From: a virus
DNA: 50,533 nt
Strand: one strand, 5' to 3'
Virus record (IMG/VR): IMGVR_UViG_3300037245_000477
Coordinates: 1-50,533 of that record
A program made the translations under genes and the position numbers. Below the pieces are notes generated by a model. That model made no database searches. It was not told the origin of the DNA and saw only the letters and a program-made list of their open reading frames with translations. Below, one piece after another: positions 8,183 through 15,108 of the stretch. The first letter of the stretch is position 1. Every line of letters begins with the position of its first letter.

Positions 8183-8523
8183 GCGACACGTACCGCATAA
8201 AGAACTGGGACGAGAACTTCGAGAACGCCCAGAGCCGAAGATGCAGCACTATGAAAATGGGCTGGGTAAGAATACCGAATAAGCATGACGGCAAATCGTA
8301 CCGCAGGCTGTTGCGTAACCCGGAGCATGTAAAGATATTCTGTGCTTGGCTGCTGATCGTGCAGGTTGCATCGAGGCAGGTTCAGCGGGGAACGCTGGCA
8401 GACATCGACGGGCCTTTGACAGCCGAAGACTTATCCGACAGCACAGGCTTCCCCGAAGAAATATTTGAGTTGGCTTTCGAGGCGCTTACAGACCCTAGAA
8501 TTGGCTGGATGGAGATTACATGA
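8179..8523 (+). CDS. Hypothetical protein, replisome-organiser-like winged helix
   Basis: 114 aa from the ATG at 8179, which overlaps the methylase stop; an upstream in-frame ATG at 8158 lacks coupling. The segment WVRIPNKHDGKSYRRLLR...FCAWLLIVQVASRQVQRGTL is followed by LTAEDLSDSTGFPEEIFELAFEAL. It resembles the N-terminal winged-helix domain of phage replication-initiation proteins, without the usual C-terminal half. It could recognise the replication origin or load the helicase; this is inferred from similarity and position. Confidence 0.6.
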   Translation: MSDTYRIKNWDENFENAQSRRCSTMKMGWVRIPNKHDGKSYRRLLRNPEHVKIFCAWLLIVQVASRQVQRGTLADIDGPLTAEDLSDSTGFPEEIFELAFEALTDPRIGWMEIT

Positions 8524-8627
8524 AACGAATAAGACGATGGTTAAGCAAAATACTGATTAAGCTGGCTGTGAAACTATGGCCGGAAAATCCGCAAACTAAA
8601 ACTAAAACATTCTTCATGATGAGGTAA
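8520..8627 (+). CDS. Small basic amphipathic peptide, 35 aa
   Basis: Begins MKRIRRWLSKILIKLAVKLW: alternating basic and hydrophobic residues that would form a cationic amphipathic helix, followed by a polar Lys/Thr stretch. The start overlaps the previous stop (ATGA), and the NinG-like gene follows 4 bp later. Such a helix would bind membranes or nucleic acid. No family recognised. Confidence 0.55.
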   Translation: MKRIRRWLSKILIKLAVKLWPENPQTKTKTFFMMR

Positions 8628-8631
8628 CGCA

Positions 8632-9126
8632 ATGGCAAAACGTAAAAAGATAACAGTAACGTGGTGGAAAAAGAAAACATGGAAAACATTCTCGCAATTC
8701 ATCAGGCTTAGGGACGCAATAGCAACAACGCAAGGCCCGCATACAGTCAAATGCTGTTCGTGCGGTAAGCCTTACCCTGCGTTCGGGATCGGTTGCGCTC
8801 AGGCAGGCCACTTCGTACCGGGAAGACGTAATACAATCCTATTTGACGAAAGGTGCGTAAACGCCCAGTGCTACAACTGCAACGTAACCCTGAAAGGCAA
8901 CTGGCCGGGGTACTATGTATTCATGCTGGAAAAGTACGATCTTGAAACTATAGACGAACTCTTGATATTGGCGAAACAGATCAGGAAATTTACTACTGAC
9001 GAACTTGACGAGCTTAATCAGCATTATATCGACGAAATCGAAGCCTTGAAAAACAGGCCGAAAGTTAATATACTCGAACGTAGAAAGGTGGCAATTCCGC
9101 CACAAGAAAGGAAAGTCGAAGAATGA
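8632..9126 (+). CDS. NinG (Rap)-like recombination nuclease
   Basis: 164 aa. A Cys/His array CCSCGK...QAGHFVPGRR...NAQCYNCNVTLKGNW, followed by the LEKYD...ELL helix region, matches the lambda NinG/Rap family. Those proteins are Holliday-junction or D-loop structure-specific endonucleases acting in phage recombination. The Lys-rich N-terminus fits DNA binding. It lies at the end of the replication operon and overlaps the lipoprotein gene (ATGA). Confidence 0.78.
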   Translation: MAKRKKITVTWWKKKTWKTFSQFIRLRDAIATTQGPHTVKCCSCGKPYPAFGIGCAQAGHFVPGRRNTILFDERCVNAQCYNCNVTLKGNWPGYYVFMLEKYDLETIDELLILAKQIRKFTTDELDELNQHYIDEIEALKNRPKVNILERRKVAIPPQERKVEE

Positions 9127-9482
9127 AGCGAATTATTTTACTGTTAGTGCTGGCATTTATGCTGGCGGGATGCGATGACGTATTCCAGCAGGACGAAACG
9201 GGGAACAGTCCATTCCTAAAGGGGGTGGAAACGGCAAGGGCAGTCAACGCGGTAAGCGTCCCTGTGAACCCGTACGCTGGTCTTATTGAGATCGGACTGG
9301 GGCTGGTGACTATCGCAGCAGGTGGCTGTTACATCAAGAAGCGTAGCGAACTCGGAGTAGTAGCCAAGAAGTACCAATCGCACAAAGTGGCTGTCTCGGA
9401 CATTATGAAAGAAATGACACCCGAAGAACAGGCGTTATTGTACGAGAAAATCGGCTCACTGCGTAAAAAAGTAGGCTTATAA
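9123..9482 (+). CDS. Predicted lipoprotein with internal membrane segment
   Basis: 119 aa. A signal peptide MKRIILLLVLAFMLAGC ends in a lipobox with Cys17. A second hydrophobic stretch (about 54-72, GLIEIGLGLVTIAAGGCY) is followed by a basic, helical C-terminus. Lipid-anchored phage proteins act in superinfection exclusion or as outer-membrane spanin parts. No partner spanin is visible, so the role is open. Last gene of the leftmost plus-strand operon; the stop faces the recombinase gene across 18 bp. Confidence 0.6.
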   Translation: MKRIILLLVLAFMLAGCDDVFQQDETGNSPFLKGVETARAVNAVSVPVNPYAGLIEIGLGLVTIAAGGCYIKKRSELGVVAKKYQSHKVAVSDIMKEMTPEEQALLYEKIGSLRKKVGL

Positions 9483-9492
9483 CAGACCAGTC

Positions 9493-9526
9493 GGGGGACG
9501 CTAAAACATATCTTGCGTCTCCCGCC
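9493..9526. terminator. Inverted repeat between convergent operons
   Basis: GACGC (9497-9501) pairs with GCGTC (9515-9519). The stem extends by GGG (9494-9496) with CCC (9521-9523) past a bulged T, around a 13-nt loop. It overlaps the stop of the minus-strand recombinase gene and sits 11 nt after the plus-strand lipoprotein stop. That is where a shared terminator is expected, but U-tracts are poor in both directions. Confidence 0.4.
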
Positions 9527-10274
9527 TTATTATACTTCTGATCGTCCCGAAAGCCCATTTTCCCTTAACTGTCACCGGCTTATCTTTGAACATCTTGGTA
9601 GTCGGTCGGGCGTGGAACCCTTCCTTTGCGTCCAAATAAACAGCAATCTCCCTGAGTGTCCACGCGCGACATTCTCCCTCTGGCTCCTCGCGCAGAAACA
9701 TTATCTTGTCGATTATCTTGCGCTCACGCTCGTCAGGAAGCATCCTAGCGTCGTTGTCAGGGTCTTTTCTCCATCCATACGGCAAAGTGGCAGACATCCT
9801 GCGTCCACTGGCTTGGTGGCGAAGCATAGCGTCCGAGGTGCATTCAGAGATTTTCATCCGGTCAAGCTCATTAAAAGCAGACATAACAGTAAACATACAC
9901 TGCCCCATAGGGGTCGAAGTGTCGAAAGTCTCCTTGACTGAACACAGCGTAGCATTGCCCTTCGTCAGCCGTTCAGCGATCTGCAAAGCATCGCGTGTCG
10001 ATCTCGCCAGCCTGCTGAGTGAGTAGAACACCAGACAAGCCTTTGCGCGGATCGCGTGTTCAATCGCAGACTGCAAGCCGGGACGATTATCAGCATTCGC
10101 GCCCGACAGTGCTTCGTCCTCATAACTGCCGATGACAGCCATGTTGTGCAGCTTACAGTGCGAAGTGCAATATTCAAACTGTGTATCGAGACTTTCGCAG
10201 GTGTCGGCGTGCCTGCGCGGTGAAAAACGAGTATAAATTACACTTTCCTTCTTCGGTTCTTTCTTTTTACCCAT
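9501..10274 (-). CDS. Small serine recombinase (resolvase/invertase family)
   Basis: 257 aa from the ATG at 10274, which overlaps the upstream stop (TAATG) and follows AAGGAA; an ATG at 10295 has no ribosome binding site. The catalytic N-terminal domain has YTRFS (nucleophile Ser18), a SLDTQ segment and LSRLARS (active-site arginines). A recombinase domain follows (LPYGWRKDPDNDARMLPDERE...LREIAVYLDA...GTIRSII). It lacks the zinc ribbon and coiled coil of large phage integrases. Integration, inversion or resolution are all possible. Last gene of the minus operon. Confidence 0.82.
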   Translation of the reverse strand: MGKKKEPKKESVIYTRFSPRRHADTCESLDTQFEYCTSHCKLHNMAVIGSYEDEALSGANADNRPGLQSAIEHAIRAKACLVFYSLSRLARSTRDALQIAERLTKGNATLCSVKETFDTSTPMGQCMFTVMSAFNELDRMKISECTSDAMLRHQASGRRMSATLPYGWRKDPDNDARMLPDERERKIIDKIMFLREEPEGECRAWTLREIAVYLDAKEGFHARPTTKMFKDKPVTVKGKWAFGTIRSIIRRETQDMF

Positions 10275-10429
10275 TAGCCGTTCCTTCCGTACCATATTGT
10301 TTCGCAGATTGACTGTATGCCGTTATCGCAGATGTAACGTAAAGCCCCTGCGATGACAGCTATAATTATCACAGCACGCATCAATGTTGCGCCTAGGCGG
10401 ATAATCTCCCATTTAATTACTTTGTCCAT
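10274..10429 (-). CDS. Small single-helix membrane protein, 51 aa
   Basis: Begins MDKVIKWEIIRLG. One hydrophobic helix (about 15-30, TLMRAVIIIAVIAGAL) precedes a Cys-containing C-terminus (YICDNGIQSICETIW). AAAGG lies upstream. Its TAA overlaps the recombinase ATG and its start lies inside the preceding gene. No family recognised. Confidence 0.55.
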   Translation of the reverse strand: MDKVIKWEIIRLGATLMRAVIIIAVIAGALRYICDNGIQSICETIWYGRNG

Positions 10430-10541
10430 TGTCTCGCGCCTTTCGTGTCACAAACAAAGTCTGCGCAAACGACGGCGAAACACAGCCGACAAGTACGACG
10501 ATTACAGTCTGGATGATCCTGATTAGTTTATTATTACTCAT
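10413..10541 (-). CDS. Small exported protein with possible lipobox, 42 aa
   Basis: MSNNKLIRIIQTVIVVLVGC is a basic-hydrophobic leader ending in Cys20 (LVGC, lipobox-like). SPSFAQ follows, which would also serve as a signal-peptidase I site. The mature part is about 16-22 residues (TLFVTRKARDNGQSN). Strong Shine-Dalgarno GAGAGGA. It overlaps the 51-aa gene by 17 bp in another frame. It is smaller than usual Rz1 spanins. Confidence 0.5.
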   Translation of the reverse strand: MSNNKLIRIIQTVIVVLVGCVSPSFAQTLFVTRKARDNGQSN

Positions 10542-10543
10542 TT

Positions 10544-10630
10544 CTATCCTCTCACGCTGTATATTCCAGCGTATAAAACAACAACATTAAAAGTAGCAAT
10601 TAGTACATAAAACCCGATTTGCTTATCCAT
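10544..10630 (-). CDS. Tiny membrane peptide, 28 aa
   Basis: MDKQIGFYVLIATFNVVVLY: an almost entirely hydrophobic helix followed by AGIYSVRG. GGGGG lies upstream, and the start overlaps the stop of the 75-aa gene. Its end (GAGAGGATAG) forms the ribosome binding site of the next gene, so it is embedded in the operon. Function unknown. Confidence 0.5.
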   Translation of the reverse strand: MDKQIGFYVLIATFNVVVLYAGIYSVRG

Positions 10631-10850
10631 GACTGCCCCCTGTAAACGCTGGCTCATAAAATTCATCGTTAAGTTTATCAATCTCGCGCACACTACGCCG
10701 GATATTCTCGGCGGCAAATCTCGCGCGACCTCTGCACGAAAACATTAACTGTTCCGGTAGTCCCGATTCTTGGCTGGTTCGCAAGTAAAAGTCTCGGCAG
10801 TCCTGCCACTGTTCCAGGGTAAAGTCTATTTCTGGCTGATCTAAAAACAT
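10623..10850 (-). CDS. Hypothetical protein, 75 aa
   Basis: Begins MFLDQPEIDFTLEQWQDCRD. It is acidic at the N-terminus, with a central Arg-rich part (RGRARFAAENIRRSVREI). The start is certain because a near-perfect AGGAGGTGA lies just upstream. It is the best ribosome binding site in the minus operon, so the protein is probably made in quantity. No family recognised. Confidence 0.6.
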   Translation of the reverse strand: MFLDQPEIDFTLEQWQDCRDFYLRTSQESGLPEQLMFSCRGRARFAAENIRRSVREIDKLNDEFYEPAFTGGSHG

Positions 10851-10853
10851 AAG

Positions 10854-11027
10854 TCACCTCCTGGCAGGGATATTAAGACGGCTGCCAAAGCCACAATCTC
10901 GCGCCTTTCGCTTAGGCTTGGGATCGTCCCCGACAGCCTGCCGACAGCGTGACCCGTCTTTGCGGTTTAAATGGGTTTCGCGGCATACGCCCGCACATTT
11001 CTTGTTGTTGCATGAACAGATTATCAT
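10854..11027 (-). CDS. Small Cys-rich, probably zinc-binding protein, 57 aa
   Basis: Start taken at 11027, preceded by GAAAGGACTGTA; an in-frame ATG 45 codons earlier would overlap the neighbouring gene. MIICSCNNKKCAGVCRETH has four Cys and a His in 19 residues, then a basic region (PKPKRKARDCGFGSRL). The layout suggests a zinc-stabilised nucleic-acid-binding peptide. Function unknown. Confidence 0.5.
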   Translation of the reverse strand: MIICSCNNKKCAGVCRETHLNRKDGSRCRQAVGDDPKPKRKARDCGFGSRLNIPARR

Positions 11028-11046
11028 TACAGTCCTTTCGTTTTGG

Positions 11047-11244
11047 TTATGATTGACAGAGCAGACACCCACAAAAGCCGTCCGCCTGAGCTGCTTCAAG
11101 TAGTTTAACGCAATACGCCCGCGTTTCGTCTGCGGTCTTTGAGTCCCAGCACAAAGACCCATCCACGGGTTTTAATGCTTCTTCTTTCGCCGCTTCCTCG
11201 ATAAGGGCTACAGCTTTCTTGATGATTTCGTCTATTTCTGGCAT
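11047..11244 (-). CDS. Hypothetical acidic helical protein, 65 aa
   Basis: MPEIDEIIKKAVALIEEAAK begins an amphipathic acidic helix, and the protein ends with a Cys-rich tail (GFCGCLLCQS). GAAAGGACTGTAAGA upstream is the same ribosome-binding phrase used by its neighbours. No family recognised. Confidence 0.5.
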   Translation of the reverse strand: MPEIDEIIKKAVALIEEAAKEEALKPVDGSLCWDSKTADETRAYCVKLLEAAQADGFCGCLLCQS

Positions 11245-11320
11245 TCTTACAGTCCTTTCAAATTACAGTTAGCCATTACACAATAGCCCGCCAGAGAAGC
11301 GACAGGCCATTGAGTGAAAG

Positions 11321-11587
11321 CTAGGCTGAAAAGCGAGGAGAGAAGCAATCTTCAAGTTTGCCGTTCTCGCGGTTAATGTGGTGATTGATACCGCAAATAT
11401 CATGCAGGAAGTCGCAAGCCTCGGCAGCCAGCAAGTCGTTAAGGCGTAAGGGGCATCCGTTGGTGTGGCAAGCCTGTAAATCCATAACAATAGTTTGCTT
11501 TCTACCGTCAACATTTAATTCCAAGGCGCGGTCGGCAATATCAGAGATAATAAGTAAATCTTCTTTGTCTATTTTCCAGTTAATCAT
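11321..11587 (-). CDS. Conserved-type hypothetical protein, 88 aa (DUF6874-like)
   Basis: Start at 11587 (MINWKIDKED), preceded by AAAGGAG; a longer form from 11692 has no ribosome binding site. The pattern MDLQACHTNGCPLRL..LLAAEACDFLHDICGI..HI.RENGKL...FSPRF resembles a family of small proteins of phages and mobile elements that I believe is DUF6874. This is from memory and unverified. It lies downstream of the ArdC-N/methyltransferase gene. Confidence 0.55.
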   Translation of the reverse strand: MINWKIDKEDLLIISDIADRALELNVDGRKQTIVMDLQACHTNGCPLRLNDLLAAEACDFLHDICGINHHINRENGKLEDCFSPRFSA

Positions 11588-11698
11588 TGCTACAGTCTCC
11601 TTTACAGTCAAAATACATGGGACAGCCTGCGCTTTAGCGGACACAGACCGCCCCAGTTGGGTTGACCCTACCACGCTGGCAGAGCCGGACATTAAATA

Positions 11699-13051
11699 TT
11701 AGTTCTGAATAACCAACAACGCAACATTAACACCAGTTCCGGCCTCTTTGAAGCTGCCTTGTGGCAAGTCTTCCCAGAGATCAGCTAGCGGCATTAGTTC
11801 TTTTGCCTGCCTTGGTCCATTGGCGCAAAGGCTTACGAGCTTGCCGCCTTCGTTTAAGTGCTCAAGAGCGTGCTTGATGTGCTTTATGTCTGCGCCCCTG
11901 CTGAACGGTGGATTCATCACGATTCTATCAAACATGCCTAAATTACCGTTCAACTCCAAGAAATCGCCTTGTATAACAGCAGTCCCAGGGTGTGTTTTCT
12001 CAAGGTAATTACAAAGATCGTAGTTTTGCTCTACCGCAACGGCTCTTTCTGGCAAGAAGTCCAGAATATTACCCATGCCGGCGCTGGGTTCTAAAATTGT
12101 ATCGCTGTCTTCAATGCCAGCAAGGGCAATCATTCTTTCAATGATAACATCGGGCGTTGGAAAGAAATCGTCTATCTTCTGCAATAGCAAGGACTGTTTC
12201 AGTTTTGCGAGTTCGTTGATTTCCCGTTGCTTTCTTTCTTCTTCTCGGTTGCCCGCTATAAGTTCTTGAGCTGCTAGGGCTTCGGGTGTGTCTAAAGAGT
12301 AGTTTTCGTCAGGTATACAAGAATAATAGCCTTGGTTGCTGCTGGCGCCTTTGTAAACCAGCTTTGTAAGTTCGGCCTTCTTTGTAATGCCCTGCAATGC
12401 TTCGGGGAGCGTGCCTTTTTCAATACAATCAGACATAGCCAGCAAGAGCTTTTGAAGGCTTGAAAGGTTGCCAGCTTCCCAGAGACGGCTATTATATTCG
12501 CGGTTGCGTTTGGGTGTTGGGTTCTGCGTCATTGGTCGCTGTTTGTTTTCGATTTGAGCCGTCAAAGTATCTGCCATTGATAGAAATTTAGCGTTTGATT
12601 GTGGCTTTACAGTTGAAACAGCGGGCCTTCGTGTCTTCGTGGGCTTGTCGTCTGGCGATCCAATGGCGTCAACCTGCGAACGATGGAAAAGGTTATAAGA
12701 CTTTGGAAAGATAAAGCCGTTCTTTCCGTCTGGTGCTTCGGGAGTCGGTTCTTTCTTGCCAACACCAACCCAAGTAATACTGCCAAGCTTTGACTTTTCG
12801 CCCTTGCGGACCTGGAATCCGTTTTCTTTCCAGCCCTGATATGTCTTTGCGTCAAGGTATGGAATGCCGTCAAAGCCCTGTTGTTTCATTTCCATAGATA
12901 CGACCATAAAGCCAGTTTGTGAAATTGATCCCATGTTATGCGTCTGGATAATGGCGTCAATCTCGCTGATTTTCTGATCTGTCAACAGTGTTTTGGCCCG
13001 GTTCCAGCGGTCCCGCAGTTCCTTTGAATGTTCTTTTTGCTTCTGTGTCAT
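11699..13051 (-). CDS. ArdC-N-like domain fused to DNA methyltransferase
   Basis: 450 aa. Residues about 30-125 resemble the ArdC/LtrC-type N-terminal DNA-binding domain (GFQVRKGEKS 78-87, then WVGVG and the NLFHRSQV strand). Residues about 295-450 form a SAM-dependent methyltransferase with EPSAGMG (321-327) and NPPF (380-383), typical of N6-adenine enzymes. A helical linker joins them. This pairing occurs on plasmids and phages, where it is linked to antirestriction. It could protect incoming DNA by methylation. AGGATTTGAACT precedes the start. Confidence 0.75.
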   Translation of the reverse strand: MTQKQKEHSKELRDRWNRAKTLLTDQKISEIDAIIQTHNMGSISQTGFMVVSMEMKQQGFDGIPYLDAKTYQGWKENGFQVRKGEKSKLGSITWVGVGKKEPTPEAPDGKNGFIFPKSYNLFHRSQVDAIGSPDDKPTKTRRPAVSTVKPQSNAKFLSMADTLTAQIENKQRPMTQNPTPKRNREYNSRLWEAGNLSSLQKLLLAMSDCIEKGTLPEALQGITKKAELTKLVYKGASSNQGYYSCIPDENYSLDTPEALAAQELIAGNREEERKQREINELAKLKQSLLLQKIDDFFPTPDVIIERMIALAGIEDSDTILEPSAGMGNILDFLPERAVAVEQNYDLCNYLEKTHPGTAVIQGDFLELNGNLGMFDRIVMNPPFSRGADIKHIKHALEHLNEGGKLVSLCANGPRQAKELMPLADLWEDLPQGSFKEAGTGVNVALLVIQN

Positions 13052-13124
13052 AGTTCAAATCCTAATTAAATAAAGTTAGTTAAGCCCTTGACAGTCTTGG
13101 CAGACCGCAAGGGCGAGAGGTTAT

Positions 13125-13556
13125 TTATTCCTCGATCCATATTTCGTTGCGCCGGGGGGCTCGGTCGATTCTCACTGTATAACTGCCCGATCCGTCAGAA
13201 CAGGTGCGCTTTATTACTTTATCTTTCAGCCATTCCATAAGTCCTGAGATTGTTTTGAAGCCAGGAGAGCTTTCGTTTGTCCCGCCGAGAAACCACAAAC
13301 CCTTACTGTGCGTTTTATGTTTTACTGCTCGTAAGCAACCCATAGACCAAACTTCGCCATTCAGTTCCATTCTCAAGTGACGCCATATCGCCCATTTATC
13401 AGTAGACCATGGCATAGTGAATAGATTGACGTCAGCGACCGCAGCCGGTTCGACAACAACATGCTTGCCGGGTTCGTGGTAACATTTAGCAAATGGATCG
13501 TAGTACATGATATGAAGCGGAAGGCTTCCGAGCGTGATAGTTTCCATTATTCCCAT
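13125..13556 (-). CDS. Hypothetical protein, first gene of the minus operon
   Basis: 143 aa. Start taken at the ATG at 13556 (MGIMETITLG), 8 nt after AAGGA; a TTG two codons upstream is possible. The sequence is Trp-rich and mixed alpha/beta, with GLMEWLKDKV near the C-terminus and YTVRIDRAPRRNEIWIEE at the end. No signal, membrane segment or known motif. As first gene after the promoter it may be made early. Confidence 0.6.
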   Translation of the reverse strand: MGIMETITLGSLPLHIMYYDPFAKCYHEPGKHVVVEPAAVADVNLFTMPWSTDKWAIWRHLRMELNGEVWSMGCLRAVKHKTHSKGLWFLGGTNESSPGFKTISGLMEWLKDKVIKRTCSDGSGSYTVRIDRAPRRNEIWIEE

Positions 13557-13600
13557 GTTCAAATCCTTAAAAAAGTATTATTGTTTGTGCTTATGATTTA

Positions 13601-13629
13601 ACTATACAACCCATCGACACAATAAGCAA
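13601..13629 (-). promoter_or_regulatory. Sigma70-like promoter of the minus operon
   Basis: Read on the minus strand, TTGCTT (13629-13624) and TATAGT (13606-13601) are separated by 17 nt. They would start a transcript about 38 nt before the ATG at 13556. TATAGT is also the -10 seen at 6023 and 14786. It is placed correctly for the 13556-9501 operon. Confidence 0.6.
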
Positions 13630-13735
13630 ATTAAAAAGAGGAAATCTTTGAAAATAAACACCCAAGGCAAAAGATTTATCCAGGTCTTTAATTGTAACCG
13701 TGAATTGCAGGCGATTACAGCCGTTAATCAGTCCC

Positions 13736-13758
13736 GCGCAAGTTGGGGCGCAAGTTGG
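13736..13758. repeat. Tandem pair of GCGCAAGTTGG
   Basis: Two exact copies, 13736-13746 and 13748-13758, spaced 12 nt apart, about 107 bp upstream of the minus-strand promoter. The near one-turn spacing is iteron-like and could bind a replication initiator or regulator as a dimer. Only two copies are present. Confidence 0.5.
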
Positions 13759-13815
13759 TGATTTATTGGAATAATCCGAACAGACTCCGAGTGCAATCTG
13801 ATTGCAGTGTTAACA

Positions 13816-13855
13816 GAGGAGAGGAGAGGAGAGGAGAGGAGAGGAGAGGAGAGGA
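13816..13855. repeat. (GAGGA)8 purine tract
   Basis: Eight perfect 5-bp GAGGA units run from 13816 to 13855, then GAGAA. The tract is all purine on the plus strand and forms a mirror repeat, so it could adopt triplex (H-DNA) structure under negative supercoiling. It marks the left edge of the T-poor zone. Such short tandem repeats vary in copy number by slippage. Confidence 0.85.
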
Positions 13856-14352
13856 GAGAAAGAAGGCAGGCCAAAACACTAGGGGTCACAGTCTGCGCAA
13901 ACTGTAGGCAGTCACGACCGCAACAGCCTGAACACCAAGAGAGCAAACAGCTTGAGAACCAGGAGGGGATCGACCCAGCAGCCAGCAACCGGAGGAGATC
14001 AGGACGAACAGCCAGTACCACGGAACACAGACAGCCAGAGCAACCACGCAAGGCGACAATGACCCGAACAGTCAAAGACAGGGGAGAGAGAGACTACAGG
14101 AGAGCAGGCAAGGCGTAGCGTCAGACGGACGGCGTGACGTACAAACAGAGGGCAGGACGTACTGGCATAGTAAAGGGACACAGCCACACCACAACACCAG
14201 CCGAGGCATACACACTTACCCAGCGAACGCAACAGCCTACGACATGAGAGCAAGTAACACATACAGAGACAGACGTACAGCGTAGCAGGGACAGCAGGAC
14301 GGACAGCACCAGACAGGCATAGTAAGCAGATACAGACACACCACAACACCCA

Positions 14353-14387
14353 AGCGCATACGATGCACACCAACAGCGCATACGATG
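14353..14387. repeat. Direct repeat AGCGCATACGATG
   Basis: Exact 13-nt copies at 14353-14365 and 14375-14387, spaced 22 nt (about two helical turns) apart, at the end of the T-poor zone. Two-turn spacing puts both on the same DNA face, which fits a protein-binding pair near an origin or promoter. Chance occurrence in low-complexity sequence is possible. Confidence 0.5.
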
Positions 14388-14763
14388 GGGCGAGGTAACT
14401 CGACCAGCACCGTTGCAGTGCATCAAGCCATGAATCAGCGTTTACACGCTCTAACCAGCCATCTAGTCGCAATGGAGCGAACGCATCAACACAGCCAGAA
14501 CAGCCCCCAGAGCCCTAAAATCAAGGTTTTTTGCTTAGAACATCCCTCCTGGCTCCAGAATCCGAACCACGCCCCCCCCCCTTTTTTATTTTGGGTCCCC
14601 TAGATACCTTGAGAGCGGCCTTTCCCCTTTTCCCATTCCCTACCTTTGTCATCTTTAAAATCACCTTGAGCATGTTCCTGTAGTCTTTTTATCTTGTAAG
14701 TCACCCTTTGTTTGGTTGAGGGGGGTTTGTGTTTATTGTTTCTGCTTGAAATATATGCGCATG

Positions 14764-14791
14764 TTGATTTGTGGTTGTGTTGTTATATAGT
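14764..14791 (+). promoter_or_regulatory. Candidate rightward promoter
   Basis: TTGATT (14764-14769), 16-nt spacer, TATAGT (14786-14791). It lies in the T-rich half of the divergent region, 350 bp before the first rightward gene (15138). It would transcribe through the structured and tRNA-like sequence. The T-rich background makes chance matches likely. Confidence 0.35.
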
Positions 14792-14885
14792 CTTGAAACA
14801 TTTGCATTTGTTATAAATCGTCAAAATTTTCGAAAAACCTTGGATTTTTGTTGGCGTGTTGTCGAATAGGGGTTATGGTTTGTTT

Positions 14886-15022
14886 GTTGGCAGCAGACTG
14901 TCGCAGTGGGCAGTATGTGAAACAGCAGTAGACCAACTGCCTGCCGACATTTACAAGTGAATATGGGGTTCAGGTGGCTCTGCTAAGTACCGTGGTCGCT
15001 CCCGGAGACGCAACTGCCTGCC
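14886..15022 (+). other. Structured leader segment with repeated CAACTGCCTGCC
   Basis: CAACTGCCTGCC occurs exactly at 14934-14945 and 15011-15022. Each copy can close a hairpin with an upstream G-rich strand. GGCAGT near 14909 pairs with ACTGCC at 14936-14941, with GTCG/CGAC outside. GGGG...CAGG near 14966-14975 pairs with CCTGCCCC at 15017-15024. The segment ends 6 nt before the tRNA-like element. It looks like tandem structured RNA in the leader of the rightward operon; function unknown. Confidence 0.35.
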
Positions 15023-15028
15023 CCACCC

Positions 15029-15108
15029 GTTCCCGTAGCTCAACTGGTAGAGCAAGTGGCGTACAAGTAAGACCACAGAATACGCCTGTTCGATTCAGGC
15101 CGGGAGCA
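15029..15108 (+). tRNA. tRNA-like element with aberrant anticodon arm
   Basis: The acceptor stem pairs 15029-15035 (GTTCCCG) with 15101-15107 (CGGGAGC) in seven pairs including one G-U, then A15108. TA and a D arm (GCTC 15038-15041, GAGC 15050-15053, loop with GGTA) follow. The T arm is perfect (GCCTG-TTCGATT-CAGGC, 15084-15100). The 29-nt anticodon region is wrong for a normal tRNA: only GTGG (15056-15059) and CCAC (15073-15076) pair, leaving a 13-nt loop. GGCGTA/TACGCC gives a competing helix. No anticodon can be assigned and CCA is not encoded. A damaged tRNA, attachment-site relic or tRNA mimic are all possible. Confidence 0.5.

Noticed and set aside
10854-11162. Longer 102-aa version of the Cys-rich minus-strand protein
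   Set aside because: It would overlap most of the 65-aa gene and lacks a ribosome binding site, while the internal ATG at 11027 follows GAAAGGACTGTA.
13816-13855. Tandem repeat tract as a possible CRISPR array
   Set aside because: Units are 5 bp with no spacers; it is a simple purine repeat. No array-like repeat-spacer pattern was seen elsewhere.
13728-14472. Long open frames on both strands (13728-14075 minus, 13807-14118 plus, 13999-14472 minus)
   Set aside because: The plus strand here is almost free of T, so stop codons are rare by composition. The translations are low-complexity with no ribosome binding sites.
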